Shown here one piece after another: positions 28,245 to 38,894 of a DNA stretch of 64,000 bases. This DNA is from Verrucomicrobiaceae bacterium (GTDB lineage Bacteria; Verrucomicrobiota; Verrucomicrobiia; Verrucomicrobiales; Akkermansiaceae), in contig JAIXPW010000119.1 of NCBI GenBank assembly GCA_027485995.1, positions 1 to 64,000 of the forward strand, read 5' to 3'. The notes under the pieces are model-generated. The model was not told the DNA's origin. It made no database searches and worked only from the letters and a program-made list of their open reading frames with translations. The translations under genes were made by a program, and so were the position numbers. Every line of letters begins with the position of its first letter. Positions within the stretch are counted from its first letter, which is position 1.

Positions 28245-29402
28245 TCACGGAGCCTTCTTTTCCTCACGCTTCTTCTGCCCTTCCTTCAGCACCGCGAAGA
28301 ACGCCGGTTTGGGCAGCATGGCCCGGTCGATCAGCAGGGCATGATTGGTCCTGCCACGGATCGGAAAGTGGTTCAGCCAGCTGAAGCCATCGTTCAAGCC
28401 CCACAGCGTGACACGGGTCACCGATTTCCGATGACGCAGATACACGTCGAAGAGCTCGGCGTAGCGTTTTGCCTGTTTCTGCTGAACCTCATCGGGCAGC
28501 ACGGCCTTGTAGGGATCGAGGGCCGGATCGGCCTGTTCGCGGCGGTTGATGTCGGCGTTGCCGAAACCTCCTCTTGCGGGCAGCACGTCCACATCGAGTT
28601 CGGTCACCATCACCTTCAGCCCGAGTGTGGAGAGGTCTTGGATCGTCTTTTCAATTTCGGAGAGGGCAGGTCGATCCAGGCTGAAATGCGATTGGGTGCC
28701 TACCCCGGTGATCGGCACTCCACGGGCGATCATCCCCTTCAGCAGGGTGACGCAGTTGCGGCGCTTGCGCGGGTCCTCGAGGCCGTAGTCGTTGTAGTAG
28801 AGCTCGGCATTCGGCGCCGCCTCCCTGGCAAAGCGGAAGGCGTGATCGAGGAAATCGTCGCCAATGATGCGCCGCCATGGCGAATCCCGCAGCAGCTCGG
28901 GGCCCCCGTCGGAGAGGGCCTCGTTGACCACGTCCCAGCCTTTCACGGAGTCCTTGTAGCGATCGGCCACCGTCCGGATGTGTTCGCGCATCCGCTCCAG
29001 TAACTGCTCGCGGGTCGCGGGCTTTCCGTCGTCTCCCTTGAACACCCAGTCCGGCGTCTGGCTGTGCCACACCAGTGTGTGACCGATCAGTTTCATGTCG
29101 TGGGCCTTCGCGAAGTTGGCAAAGACATCCGCCGATTTGAATTCGTAGCGACCCGGAGCGGGATGCAGGGCCTGCCACTTGAACTCGTTCTCCGGAGTGA
29201 TGGCTGAGAACTGCTTTGCCGCCACTTCCTCCGCCTTGGGAACCCGACCGTTGATTTGGTAGGAGCCCAGCGCCACTCCCACCAGGAAATCATCCGCGAA
29301 CACGCTCCGCAGCGTCGCCTGGGGCTCGACGGCATGCGTCGCAGGCAGCGACCAGGCAAGGCACGCCATCACGACGAGGCGGGAAAGGGAAAGCGGGTTC
29401 AT
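28245..29402 (-). CDS. Secreted GH10 endo-beta-1,4-xylanase
   Basis: GH10 enzymes hydrolyse the xylan backbone with retention. The 385-residue product has a signal peptide ending near ATHA, then the GH10 barrel. It shows ITPENEFKW, LIGHTLVWHSQTPDW, the acid/base in GWDVVNEAL (Glu161) and the nucleophile in VMVTELDVD (Glu269). No carbohydrate-binding module is attached. A CE1-like esterase lies 38 bases upstream on the same strand, forming a small xylan-debranching unit. Confidence 0.93.
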   Translation of the reverse strand: MNPLSLSRLVVMACLAWSLPATHAVEPQATLRSVFADDFLVGVALGSYQINGRVPKAEEVAAKQFSAITPENEFKWQALHPAPGRYEFKSADVFANFAKAHDMKLIGHTLVWHSQTPDWVFKGDDGKPATREQLLERMREHIRTVADRYKDSVKGWDVVNEALSDGGPELLRDSPWRRIIGDDFLDHAFRFAREAAPNAELYYNDYGLEDPRKRRNCVTLLKGMIARGVPITGVGTQSHFSLDRPALSEIEKTIQDLSTLGLKVMVTELDVDVLPARGGFGNADINRREQADPALDPYKAVLPDEVQQKQAKRYAELFDVYLRHRKSVTRVTLWGLNDGFSWLNHFPIRGRTNHALLIDRAMLPKPAFFAVLKEGQKKREEKKAP

Positions 29403-29440
29403 GGGGATTCATTGACGGACCAACCTGAAGTAAACCCGCC

Positions 29441-30337
29441 TCAGCGGAAAACATTCTGTGCAAAGTAATAAAGGCTGCTGCCCCAATGGGCGGCGTCGTG
29501 GCCATGACCATCGACGTGCCAGGCATGCGGCACCTGCATTTCCTTCAGGTAGGCATGCATTCCCTGGCTGATGTTGATCAGGCCGTCCTTGTTGCCGCAG
29601 GTCAGCACCAGCAGCTTCAGGTGTTTTTTCGCCTCATCTGGCTTCGGGAGGAGATCTGCCGGGGCCTTGGTGTTCGGGGCCGGGGAAAACGCGCCGATCC
29701 ACGCAAAGGTGTCGAGGTGGCTGAGTCCGAAGTTCAGCGTCTGCCCGCCGCCCATTGAAAGCCCGGCCAGCGCCCGACCCTCCGGGGTCTTCACGACTTC
29801 ATATCTTGCGGCGATCGCCGGAATCACATCGTCGAGCAGATCCCGCTCGAAGTTCGCGAACGCTGGGGCCGCCGCGTAGATGTTGCCTTCAGGACGATCA
29901 TTCTTCTGGGCGCGACCATTCGGCATCACCACGATCATCGGCACCGCCTTCTTCTCCGCGATCAGGTTGTCGAAAATCGCATCCACCGTCACGAAACGCT
30001 GCCACTCGGTTTCATCGCCACCGATGCCGTGCAGCAGATAGAGCACCGGATAGGACTTCTCCTTCGAATAGCCCGGAGGCGTGTAAACCTGCATCCGGCG
30101 TTTCGTGCCGACCGTTTTCGAGTCATACTCCACCATTTCCAGCCGACCCTGCGGGATGTCCTTGCGGCGCACGTTGAAACCCGCTGGCGGAGCGTCGAAG
30201 GCCGGCTTGTCATCGGGCGTCAGGACGATCGGACGACCGAAAGCCTTCTTGGGGTCCGGCGGGGCGTCTGCCCCATTCGAGGTCAAGGCCATCGCCGCCA
30301 TCAGACTGAGGACCGGGAGGAATCGGGTGGGTTTCAT
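29441..30337 (-). CDS. Secreted CE1-like esterase (feruloyl or acetyl-xylan esterase type)
   Basis: The 298-residue alpha/beta-hydrolase has a signal peptide (starting MKPTRFLPVL), an oxyanion region in YLLHGIGGDETEW, and the nucleophile elbow GLSMGGGQT. The Asp and His of the triad are probably in the C-terminal GNKDGL and HDAAHWG segments. The ATG at 30337 is preferred because the signal peptide starts there. It lies next to a GH10 xylanase, so removal of feruloyl or acetyl groups from xylan is the most likely role. Confidence 0.85.
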   Translation of the reverse strand: MKPTRFLPVLSLMAAMALTSNGADAPPDPKKAFGRPIVLTPDDKPAFDAPPAGFNVRRKDIPQGRLEMVEYDSKTVGTKRRMQVYTPPGYSKEKSYPVLYLLHGIGGDETEWQRFVTVDAIFDNLIAEKKAVPMIVVMPNGRAQKNDRPEGNIYAAAPAFANFERDLLDDVIPAIAARYEVVKTPEGRALAGLSMGGGQTLNFGLSHLDTFAWIGAFSPAPNTKAPADLLPKPDEAKKHLKLLVLTCGNKDGLINISQGMHAYLKEMQVPHAWHVDGHGHDAAHWGSSLYYFAQNVFR

Positions 30338-30485
30338 GCACCATCTACTACGCGCCCATTTTCCCGATCCGTCAAAGGGCATCGCCTCCCACAAAAAGGG
30401 TTCTCAGAAGCTGTCTTAAGAATGAGGAACCAATCCAAACTCAGAAAAGCAGCCGAAGATGGACGGGATGAACGCGGGTGATTGT

Positions 30486-30878
30486 CTACTCCTTGGATCG
30501 AGTGACCAGAGGCAATGCCCCGAAGTGACCGTCGCGGGTGGCGAGTTCACCGTGGCACTCGTGGCAAAGGGCGGCGATCCAGATGTCATTGGTGGGAATG
30601 GGAGTTCCCTGGTTCTGGAGGTGGAGCAGGAACTCGCTGTAGATTTCCGCCGTCCGGAGTGTGACCGGCATGACTTCAACCTGAGGCTCCTTGAGGAAGG
30701 CGTGCAAGTTGCCGAGATTCCGTTCGAACAGGCTCCCTTTGCGAAAGCCATGCATGAGTTCGCCGACAACGATCGAAGGCACCACGATTCGATCCGCGAT
30801 GGCGATCCGTTCATGCCATCGCCCAGTCCGCCTCCAATCGCTGTAGGCATTGGTATCCAGCACGAGGATCAGCTCCAT
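30486..30878 (-). CDS. PIN-domain toxin, VapC family
   Basis: This 130-residue protein carries the PIN acidic residues in LVLDTNAYSDW (Asp), VVGELMHGF (Glu), PTNDIWIAAL (Asp) and LATRDGHF (Asp). It overlaps the end of the upstream ribbon-helix-helix antitoxin by ten bases (30869-30878). It is the second of three VapC-type toxins in the window and differs from the other two in antitoxin partner. Confidence 0.87.
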   Translation of the reverse strand: MELILVLDTNAYSDWRRTGRWHERIAIADRIVVPSIVVGELMHGFRKGSLFERNLGNLHAFLKEPQVEVMPVTLRTAEIYSEFLLHLQNQGTPIPTNDIWIAALCHECHGELATRDGHFGALPLVTRSKE

Positions 30879-31117
30879 AGCTCGTCATCCACCTGCTTGA
30901 GATCCTTTTCCAGAAATGCCTCCCATTCCGGGCCGAAGTCCGAATCCCCGGCATACTGATCCAGGTTGGTTTTCCGGATCGGTTCGACGTCGGCTCCCAG
31001 CCCGCGCCGCAACGCGTCGAGGAGCACCTGATTCATCGACACGTGAAGTCTCGACGCTTCCTGTCGCGCCCTTTCCACCCAGGCCTCCTCCACCCGGCGT
31101 ATGGTCACTTGAGTCAT
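30869..31117 (-). CDS. Ribbon-helix-helix antitoxin of a VapBC pair
   Basis: The 82-residue protein starts MTQVTIRRVEEAWVERARQE and continues with SMNQVLLDALRRGLG, a pattern of one strand and two helices typical of CopG/Arc-like DNA-binding antitoxins. The acidic C-terminal part (SDFGPEWEAFLEKDLKQVDDELW) would bind the toxin. The start at 31117 is chosen because the strand begins there. Confidence 0.75.
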   Translation of the reverse strand: MTQVTIRRVEEAWVERARQEASRLHVSMNQVLLDALRRGLGADVEPIRKTNLDQYAGDSDFGPEWEAFLEKDLKQVDDELWS

Positions 31118-31290
31118 GCATGCACTAAGTCTCAAAAAACGCATGCAGTCAATGACTCGTTCGGCAGAGTGACCTGCGGCGTCCCGCTCAAGCCCCGAAA
31201 GTTCGCCATTCCCTCCGAGCATTCGACTGCGTGGAGCCGGGGCATTTCTGCCCCAAGGCGGGGTGATTGCGACAGGAATCTCGCAACTCC

Positions 31291-32577
31291 CTATTTCACC
31301 GGTTCCATTTTCGGGACGAGGAAATGGAAGCAGGCGAGGGCGGCGAGGTAGGCCAGGCCGGCGAAGGTGAAGAGCAGGGTGTAGACGTGCTCGTTGTTGG
31401 AGTTCTTGGCCTGTGAATCGAAGAGGATGGCGGTGAGCTTCAACAGCCCCATCGTGCCGAGCCCGCCAGCGGTTCCGCCGATGCCCGCGACAGTGGCGAC
31501 CGCATGCTTGGGGAAAAGATCGGAGACGCTGGTGTAGAGGTTCGATGACCAGCCCTGATGCGAGGCCATGGCGAGCCCGACGATGCAGATGGCGACCCAT
31601 TTCCACTCGATCGGCACGAAGGTGGTGAGCGCCACCGGCAGCACGCCGATCACGCAGACGAGCATCGCGGTTTTGCGGGCCTTGTTGAGCAACCAGCCGC
31701 GTTTCAGAAGCGTCGAGGAAAGCCATCCTCCGCCGATGCTGCCGACATCCGCCATCAGATAGATCACAAGAAAGGGTGGACCGAATTCGAATATCTTCAT
31801 TCCAAAGTGCTGGTTGAAGAAGAGCGGCAGGAGATAGATGTTCCAGCGCCAGATTGCGTCGGTGAAGAATTTCCCCATCATGAACGCCCAGGCCTGGCGG
31901 GTGGAGAGGATGCGCCCCAACGGCATGGATTCAGTGATGGCGTCCGGCGGATCGCTGCGGATGTGGGCGAGTTCGGAGGGCGAGACACGCGGATGGGTTT
32001 CCGGAGAACGGAAGGCCGCCAGCCAGAATGCCAGCCAGATGAGGCCGACACCAGCAGTGGCGAGAATGGCAGCCTGCCAGCCGAAATGATAGAAAATGAT
32101 CGGCACCAGTGCAGGAGCAAGAATGGCCCCGACGTTGCTGCCGGAGTTGAAGATGCCGGCGACCAGGGCACGCTCGCGACCGGGGAACCATTCGGCCACG
32201 GCCTTGGTGGCTCCGGGAAAGGCACCCGATTCTGTTAGGCCGAGGAGGAAGCGTGCAAGGCAGAAGCCGACGATGGTGGCCATGCCGCTGTGCATGGCGA
32301 GGGCGATGCACCAACCGGCCAGCGCGATGGCGAGTCCGAGTCGGGTGCCGATGCGGTCGAGGATGCGTCCGACAAAGGCCAGTCCGAAGGTGTATCCGAC
32401 CTCGAACCAGAAGGTGATGTTGGCGTAGTCGGCATCGCTCCAGGTGAAGATCTTCTTCAACTCGGGACTGAGCACGCCGAAGACCATCCGGTCCATGTAG
32501 TTGATCGTGATCATCGCGAAGATGAGTGCACAGATCACCCAGCGATATCGGGAGGTGGGTTTTTGGGCTTCGGTCAT
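31291..32577 (-). CDS. MFS transporter, anion:cation symporter (hexuronate/galactonate-like) type
   Basis: The 428-residue product has 12 hydrophobic segments and the ACS-family start pattern, WVICALIFAMITINYMDRMV. It also shows the motif A-like GRILDRIGTRLG and the motif FLLGLTESGAFPGATKAV. This family takes up sugar acids such as hexuronates, galactonate or glucarate. The ATG at 32577 (MTEAQKP) is chosen over an upstream start. An SDR and a zinc alcohol dehydrogenase follow upstream on the same strand (10-base gap to the SDR), which fits a small sugar-acid or polyol pathway. Confidence 0.88.
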   Translation of the reverse strand: MTEAQKPTSRYRWVICALIFAMITINYMDRMVFGVLSPELKKIFTWSDADYANITFWFEVGYTFGLAFVGRILDRIGTRLGLAIALAGWCIALAMHSGMATIVGFCLARFLLGLTESGAFPGATKAVAEWFPGRERALVAGIFNSGSNVGAILAPALVPIIFYHFGWQAAILATAGVGLIWLAFWLAAFRSPETHPRVSPSELAHIRSDPPDAITESMPLGRILSTRQAWAFMMGKFFTDAIWRWNIYLLPLFFNQHFGMKIFEFGPPFLVIYLMADVGSIGGGWLSSTLLKRGWLLNKARKTAMLVCVIGVLPVALTTFVPIEWKWVAICIVGLAMASHQGWSSNLYTSVSDLFPKHAVATVAGIGGTAGGLGTMGLLKLTAILFDSQAKNSNNEHVYTLLFTFAGLAYLAALACFHFLVPKMEPVK

Positions 32578-32587
32578 GGAGAGAAAG

Positions 32588-33373
32588 TCAGGAGGGTTTG
32601 TGCAGGGCGCGGGTGTCGTTGACGGAGATGCCGCCATCGACGAGGAGGGTTTGGCCGTTGACGTAGGCGCTGGCGTCGCTGGCGAGGAAAAGCAGCGGAC
32701 CTGTTAGATCCTCGATCCTTCCCGGCCTGCGCAGCGGAATCTTGTCGCTGAGGTAGCTGACCCACTCGGCATTGTCATAAAGCACGGCGTTCTGGGCGGT
32801 CTTGAACCAGCCGGGCGCGAGGCAGTTCACGGTGACGCCGCTGGGTCCCCAGTCGGCCGCGAGGCTCATGGTGAGTTGCTTCACCCCGCCGCGGCTGGCT
32901 CCATAGGGGGCGAGCCCGGCATACCCGGCGACGCAGGTGACCGAGCCGATGTTGATGATCCGGCCTTTTCCGGTCGCGACCATGTGGCGGGCGACGGATT
33001 GGGCGACGAAGAACAGGCCTCGTAGGTTGGTGTCGAGCACGGTGTTCCAATCGTCCCAGGTGATGTCGAGCGCGGGCTTGCGGACGTTGCAGCCGGCGTT
33101 GTTGACGAGAATGTCGAGGTGGCCGAACGCCGAAATCGCAGTGGCGATGCCGGACTCGATGCTGTCGTGATCGCGCACATCAAGGGCGATGGGGATCGCG
33201 CGACGTCCGAGTGCCTCGATGTCACGAACGGTTTCATCGAGTGACTCCAGCGTGCGGCTGGTGATGGCAACATCGGCTCCAGCCGCCGCGAGCGTGAGGG
33301 CAAAGTGCTTTCCAAGGCCACGACTGGCCCCGGTGACGAGGGCGGTCTGGTCGTTGAGGGAGAATAGGGACAT
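32588..33373 (-). CDS. SDR-family oxidoreductase, gluconate 5-dehydrogenase-like, with YxxxR active site
   Basis: The 261-residue product has the Rossmann motif TGASRGLG, the NNAG motif, and a catalytic serine in INIGSVT (Ser144). The catalytic YxxxK motif reads Y157-GAS-R161, so lysine is replaced by arginine. The codon is CGC, so this is not a silent ambiguity. Such enzymes interconvert sugar acids and their keto forms with NAD(P). It sits between an ACS-type transporter and a zinc dehydrogenase. The Arg may retain part of the pKa-lowering role, but activity is uncertain. Confidence 0.85.
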   Translation of the reverse strand: MSLFSLNDQTALVTGASRGLGKHFALTLAAAGADVAITSRTLESLDETVRDIEALGRRAIPIALDVRDHDSIESGIATAISAFGHLDILVNNAGCNVRKPALDITWDDWNTVLDTNLRGLFFVAQSVARHMVATGKGRIINIGSVTCVAGYAGLAPYGASRGGVKQLTMSLAADWGPSGVTVNCLAPGWFKTAQNAVLYDNAEWVSYLSDKIPLRRPGRIEDLTGPLLFLASDASAYVNGQTLLVDGGISVNDTRALHKPS

Positions 33374-33383
33374 GGGGGAAGAA

Positions 33384-33444
33384 ATGACGAATGACGAATG
33401 ACGAATTTCAAATAACTAATAACTAATAACTAAAAAATAATAAC
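33384..33444. repeat. Short tandem repeats (ATGACGA and AATAACT units)
   Basis: Three copies of a seven-base ATGACGA unit are followed by about three copies of a seven-base AATAACT unit and an A-rich run. The whole is far AT-richer than its surroundings and separates the zinc dehydrogenase from the SDR gene. It may be replication-slippage prone. Confidence 0.7.
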
Positions 33445-33453
33445 CAATACCTC

Positions 33454-34488
33454 CTACGGCTCCAGGATGACTTTCATGAAACTGCTGCCGTCTTTGGCGC
33501 TGAGGGTTTGGAACCATTGGGCGCCTTCGGATAGTGGGGCGACGGCGCTGATCATTGGCTCCACGCGGATGATGCCGCGTTCGATGAGGTCGAGGCAGAG
33601 CGGATACTCGCCGGCGGAAGCGCAGGTGCCGTGAAGGTTGAGCTCGCGGGTGACGACGGCCTGCAGCGGAAAGTCCGCCTTGGGCGCAAGGTTTCCCACC
33701 AGCACGGCCGAGCCGCCGCGACGGAGGAGGTTGAGGGCCAGGTTCAGGGTGGCGCCGATGCCGACGACCTCGAAGGCCGCATCCGCTCCGACCCCATCGG
33801 TGAGGCGGAGGGTTTCCTGCACGGAATCGGTGCTGCCGGAGTGGATGGTGTCCGTGGCACCGAGTTCGCGGGCGAGGGCGAGGCGGTTCTCGGCGAGGTC
33901 GATGGCGATGATCCGTTTCACGCCCGCCCATTTCAGGGCCTGGATGACGAAGAGCCCGATCATCCCACTGCCGACGACCGCGACGGTGTCATCCGCTCCA
34001 AGTTTCACCCGACCGACCGCGTGGATGGCGATGGAAACCGGTTCGACCATCGCGGCCTGCACGAAGGAAAGTGAAGGCGGCAGGGCATAAAGAATCCGGG
34101 TCGGCAGGACCACGTATTCCGCGAAGGCTCCGTGCTGGCGATACTCCGGAGGTGCCACCCCGACGACGCGGCGGTTGCCGCAAAGATTCACCTGTCCGGA
34201 CCTGCAGTTATCGCATTCCCCACAGAAGATCGTGGAGTCGAAGGTCACGCGGTCGCCGACGTTCCAACCAGTGACATCTTCCCCGAGAGCAGCGATTTCC
34301 CCGGAGGCTTCATGGCCCATGATGAGGGGAGGGAGGCGTCGGCCGGTGGAGCCATCCCAGCCATGGATGTCACTGCCACAAATGCCGCAGGAGCGGATGC
34401 GGACGAGGACTTCTCCGCTGGCTGGAACAGGAGTCGGGAAGTCGGTGTATTCCAGGCAGGAGGGTGCGTTGAGGAGGAGGGCTTTCAC
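33454..34488 (-). CDS. Zinc-dependent alcohol dehydrogenase, sorbitol/threonine dehydrogenase type
   Basis: The 344-residue medium-chain dehydrogenase shows the catalytic zinc site (CGICGSDIHGWDG and MGHEASGEI), the four-cysteine structural zinc loop (CGECDNCRSGQVNLC) and the cofactor motif VVGSGMIGLFVIQ. It oxidises a secondary alcohol of a polyol or sugar acid with NAD(P). The start is a GTG at 34488; no in-frame ATG precedes the domain. It is the first gene of the dehydrogenase-SDR-transporter run. Confidence 0.9.
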   Translation of the reverse strand: MKALLLNAPSCLEYTDFPTPVPASGEVLVRIRSCGICGSDIHGWDGSTGRRLPPLIMGHEASGEIAALGEDVTGWNVGDRVTFDSTIFCGECDNCRSGQVNLCGNRRVVGVAPPEYRQHGAFAEYVVLPTRILYALPPSLSFVQAAMVEPVSIAIHAVGRVKLGADDTVAVVGSGMIGLFVIQALKWAGVKRIIAIDLAENRLALARELGATDTIHSGSTDSVQETLRLTDGVGADAAFEVVGIGATLNLALNLLRRGGSAVLVGNLAPKADFPLQAVVTRELNLHGTCASAGEYPLCLDLIERGIIRVEPMISAVAPLSEGAQWFQTLSAKDGSSFMKVILEP

Positions 34489-34609
34489 GGAGGAGCATTG
34501 AATTGCCTAAAGTCGGGCCAGTGTCACGCATCGATGAGTTTCCGCCGCAATCCGGACCGGCACTTGATTTGTCTTGCCCTGGCAAGGAACCGACTGGTTC
34601 GATTGGATC

Positions 34610-35611
34610 ATGGAAAGCAGTGCGGATCCCTCCTATCAGGCCGGTTATGAATTGGGGAAGACGGTCGCACCGCTGTTTCTGGCAGTCATCCTTCTGGTGG
34701 TCGTTGGATTCTTCATCTTCTCCATCATCAAGGCCTGCAAGCGCAAGTCGGCTGGCTGGATCATCAGTTCGGTCATCAGCGGAGTGCTGGCCATCGTCGG
34801 GATCCTTGGCGGTCTCGGCCTGGCGGTGGGCAAGATCGTGGAAAAGCAGGCGATCGCCGCGAACGGTGGAGGAAAGACCACGCTGGTCACCGGAAAGTCC
34901 GGCACCTTCACCCTCGAAATGCCTTCCAACTGGGCCGAGTTGCCACAGCTCATCAAGGAATCGGATGCCCAGCTCGGTGTCGGCAATGGGAGGCGCGAGC
35001 TTTACACGATCGTCCTCGAGGAATCGAAGCAGGACTTCGAGAGCGATCTTGAGGGCTATGACAATTTGGTCCTGGCGAACATGAAGGCGAAGATGAGCGG
35101 CGCGGAGCTGTCCGAGGTGACGATCCGGACCCTCAATGGACTTCCCGCGAGGCAGCATCGTCTCGAAGGCTCCTTTAACAGGATCGGCATTGTTTATCAC
35201 ATCGCAACGGTCGAGTCGCCGGACGCGTTCTATCAGGTGCTCACCTGGACCCTGCGCTCGAAGGAGCCGACCGCGAAGCCAATTCTGGAAGAGGTCATCA
35301 ACAGCTTCAAGGTGCTCCCGTCCAGCGGGACAGGGCCTTCCGTGAAATCAGCCAAGGGCAGCGCGCAACCCTCTGAAGGCACCGAGTCCCGCCTTCGCAA
35401 GGTGACCGCGAAACTCCTCGATCTCGATCCTTCCGTGATCAAGCTGGAGTCCACCCTGGCGAAGGACCTCGGGGCCGATGATCTCGACACGGTGGAGTTG
35501 GTGATGGCGGTTGAGGAGGAATTCGGCGTCGAGATTGCGGATGTCGATGCCGCCGCCATGAAGACCTTCGGCGACCTGGTCCGTTTGATTGATCAGGGCA
35601 AGTCGAGGTGA
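34610..35611 (+). CDS. Membrane-anchored protein with C-terminal acyl-carrier-like domain lacking the prosthetic-group serine
   Basis: The 333-residue product has a short N-terminus, two transmembrane helices (about residues 20-43 and 50-75), and a soluble domain of about 140 residues (LVTGKSGTFTLEMPSNW onward) with the look of DcrB/PsbP-like proteins. A linker rich in Ser, Gly and Lys leads to a C-terminal domain of about 70 residues that matches acyl carrier proteins very closely (LAKDLGADDLDTVELVM). In true ACPs the motif is D-S-L, with Ser carrying phosphopantetheine; here it is D290-D291-L292. It cannot carry an acyl group by the usual route, so a structural or protein-binding role is likely. 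The ATG at 34610 avoids a TTG start. Confidence 0.75.
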   Translation: MESSADPSYQAGYELGKTVAPLFLAVILLVVVGFFIFSIIKACKRKSAGWIISSVISGVLAIVGILGGLGLAVGKIVEKQAIAANGGGKTTLVTGKSGTFTLEMPSNWAELPQLIKESDAQLGVGNGRRELYTIVLEESKQDFESDLEGYDNLVLANMKAKMSGAELSEVTIRTLNGLPARQHRLEGSFNRIGIVYHIATVESPDAFYQVLTWTLRSKEPTAKPILEEVINSFKVLPSSGTGPSVKSAKGSAQPSEGTESRLRKVTAKLLDLDPSVIKLESTLAKDLGADDLDTVELVMAVEEEFGVEIADVDAAAMKTFGDLVRLIDQGKSR

Positions 35612-35674
35612 TCCCGTGCAGGTCGAGGTGAAATCGGTTGAAGAGTCGGGCCACATGGGTCTAAGTGCGGCGCG

Positions 35675-35971
35675 ATGATCCTGATGCGAATCCTCCGCCT
35701 CGTCTCCTTTCTGGAAGGCGTGTCTTATCTGGTACTACTGCTGATTGCGATGCCGCTGAAGTATGTGTTCCATCAGGAAATGGCGGTGAAGATCACCGGG
35801 GCCCTTCATGGCGGGCTTTTCATCGCGCTGGCTGGAATCACCCTGCTTGCGATGCTGGTGGCGAAGCTTCCGTTCAAGACCGGCTTGCTCCTGGGACTCG
35901 CCTCGATTGTTCCGGCGGGAACCTTTCTTGCCGATCGCTTGCTGAAGAAGCACGAGCAGACGCTTACCTGA
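35675..35971 (+). CDS. DUF3817-family small membrane protein
   Basis: The 98-residue protein has about three hydrophobic helices and the pattern LVSFLEGVSYLVLLLIAMPLKY with KITGALHGGLFIAL, typical of DUF3817 integral membrane proteins. No biochemical function is known for the family. It converges with, and overlaps by eight bases, the small DUF4250-like gene. Confidence 0.8.
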   Translation: MILMRILRLVSFLEGVSYLVLLLIAMPLKYVFHQEMAVKITGALHGGLFIALAGITLLAMLVAKLPFKTGLLLGLASIVPAGTFLADRLLKKHEQTLT

Positions 35972-36152
35972 ACTGCTTCTGTTCCGGCCGATAGTCGTAG
36001 CCGGAGGCGCTCATCTTCTCGACCAGCTTCTCGGGATCGAGGTTGTGGGTTTTCACCAGGTCCTCAAGCGACTCGGCGTTGTTCCGCAGCTCGGTGTTGA
36101 GCAAGCCGACCAGCAGATGCGGATCCATGGAAAGGGCTTTGGAGAGGTCCAT
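35964..36152 (-). CDS. DUF4250-like small protein
   Basis: The 62-residue frame starting MDLSKALSMDPHLLVGLLNT and ending GYDYRPEQKQFR resembles DUF4250 proteins (pattern: P..L....N..LR....SL..L......GY.Y....NQF). The start at 36152 is chosen because the domain begins there; upstream sequence in the frame is antisense to the ADP-ribosylglycohydrolase. Function unknown. Confidence 0.65.
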   Translation of the reverse strand: MDLSKALSMDPHLLVGLLNTELRNNAESLEDLVKTHNLDPEKLVEKMSASGYDYRPEQKQFR

Positions 36153-36233
36153 CCGCCGATGATGTTGGAAGGAAAGGGCGAGGCAAGCGCGGGTGGCCCT
36201 TGCGCGATGGATTTCCGAGGGTATCAGCAAGAT

Positions 36234-37196
36234 ATGACTCGTTGGATGGCCGCTTATGAGGGATCGCTCGCCGCCGATGCGCTGGCGATGCCGGTGCATT
36301 GGTATTATGACCGTGAGGTCCTGCGGCGCGACTACGGCACGGTGGATCACTTCGTGGCTCCGAAGAACCCGCATCCTGGAAGCATCCTCTGGCGGTCAAG
36401 TTATGAGGCGCTGAACGAGAAGGGCGACATCCTGCGCGACCAGGCGAGGTTCTGGGGCCAGCGTGAGATCCACTACCACCAGTTTCTAACAGCCGGGGAG
36501 AACACGCTGAATTTCAAGCTGGCGAAGGAGCTTTTCACGATGGTCCGGACGAACGGCGGATACGATTCAGATGAGTGGCTGGAACACTACATTTCACGAA
36601 TGTTGGAGCCCGGATGGCATCGCGACACCTATGTCGAGGAATACCACCGCGCCTTCTTCACCCGCTATGCTCAAGGAAAGCCGCCGCGGAAATGCGGGAT
36701 CAGCGATGAACACATCGGCGGACTCGCCACCGTGCCGGCCCTGGTCGCAGCGTTGGAAGGCACCTCGCTTGAAGAGCTGCGTCGCATCGTCAAGGAGCAC
36801 GTAGGGCTCACCCACGCCCATGCCAATGTCCTGCGTGCGGCCGATACACTGGTCAGGCTGCTCTGGGCCTTGAATGAAGGTGAGTCCCTTCACGAAGCCA
36901 TCCGACGCGAGGGCGGCGACTGGCTTTCGGGAAACAAGGCGGAGTCATGGAAAAGCCAGCCGGACGAGCAGGTGATCGGCGCGCGTTTCAGTCCAGCCTG
37001 CTACATCGCCGAGGCCATGCCGGCGTCGCTCTATCTCGCCTGGAAATACCACGACGATTTCAGCTCGGGGATCACGGCCAACGCCATGGTCGGCGGCGAC
37101 AACTGCCATCGGGGTGCGGTGGTCGGAAGTTTGCTAGGCGCGGCCTGTGGTGCCATTCCGGAGCAGCTCCGCACTGGATCAGCAGACCCGCCCTGA
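36234..37196 (+). CDS. ADP-ribosylglycohydrolase-family protein
   Basis: The 320-residue product begins with RWMAAYEGSLAADALAMPVHWYYD, the family's first metal-site region, and ends with NAMVGGDNCHRGAVVGSLLGAACG, the second. Enzymes of this family remove ADP-ribose or related groups from proteins or small molecules. In the second motif the usual GGDTDS-type signature reads GGDNCHRG, so metal coordination may differ. An alternative ATG at 36207 would add nine residues. The gene stands alone on the plus strand before the sulfatase operon. Confidence 0.82.
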   Translation: MTRWMAAYEGSLAADALAMPVHWYYDREVLRRDYGTVDHFVAPKNPHPGSILWRSSYEALNEKGDILRDQARFWGQREIHYHQFLTAGENTLNFKLAKELFTMVRTNGGYDSDEWLEHYISRMLEPGWHRDTYVEEYHRAFFTRYAQGKPPRKCGISDEHIGGLATVPALVAALEGTSLEELRRIVKEHVGLTHAHANVLRAADTLVRLLWALNEGESLHEAIRREGGDWLSGNKAESWKSQPDEQVIGARFSPACYIAEAMPASLYLAWKYHDDFSSGITANAMVGGDNCHRGAVVGSLLGAACGAIPEQLRTGSADPP

Positions 37197-37265
37197 CAAA
37201 CCACTGACATTTCCTTGGAAAGGAGTTAGAAATCATGATCGGCGAACGTTTGGGACGGTTTGCCC

Positions 37266-38890
<1,625 letters not shown>

Positions 38891-38894
<4 letters not shown>

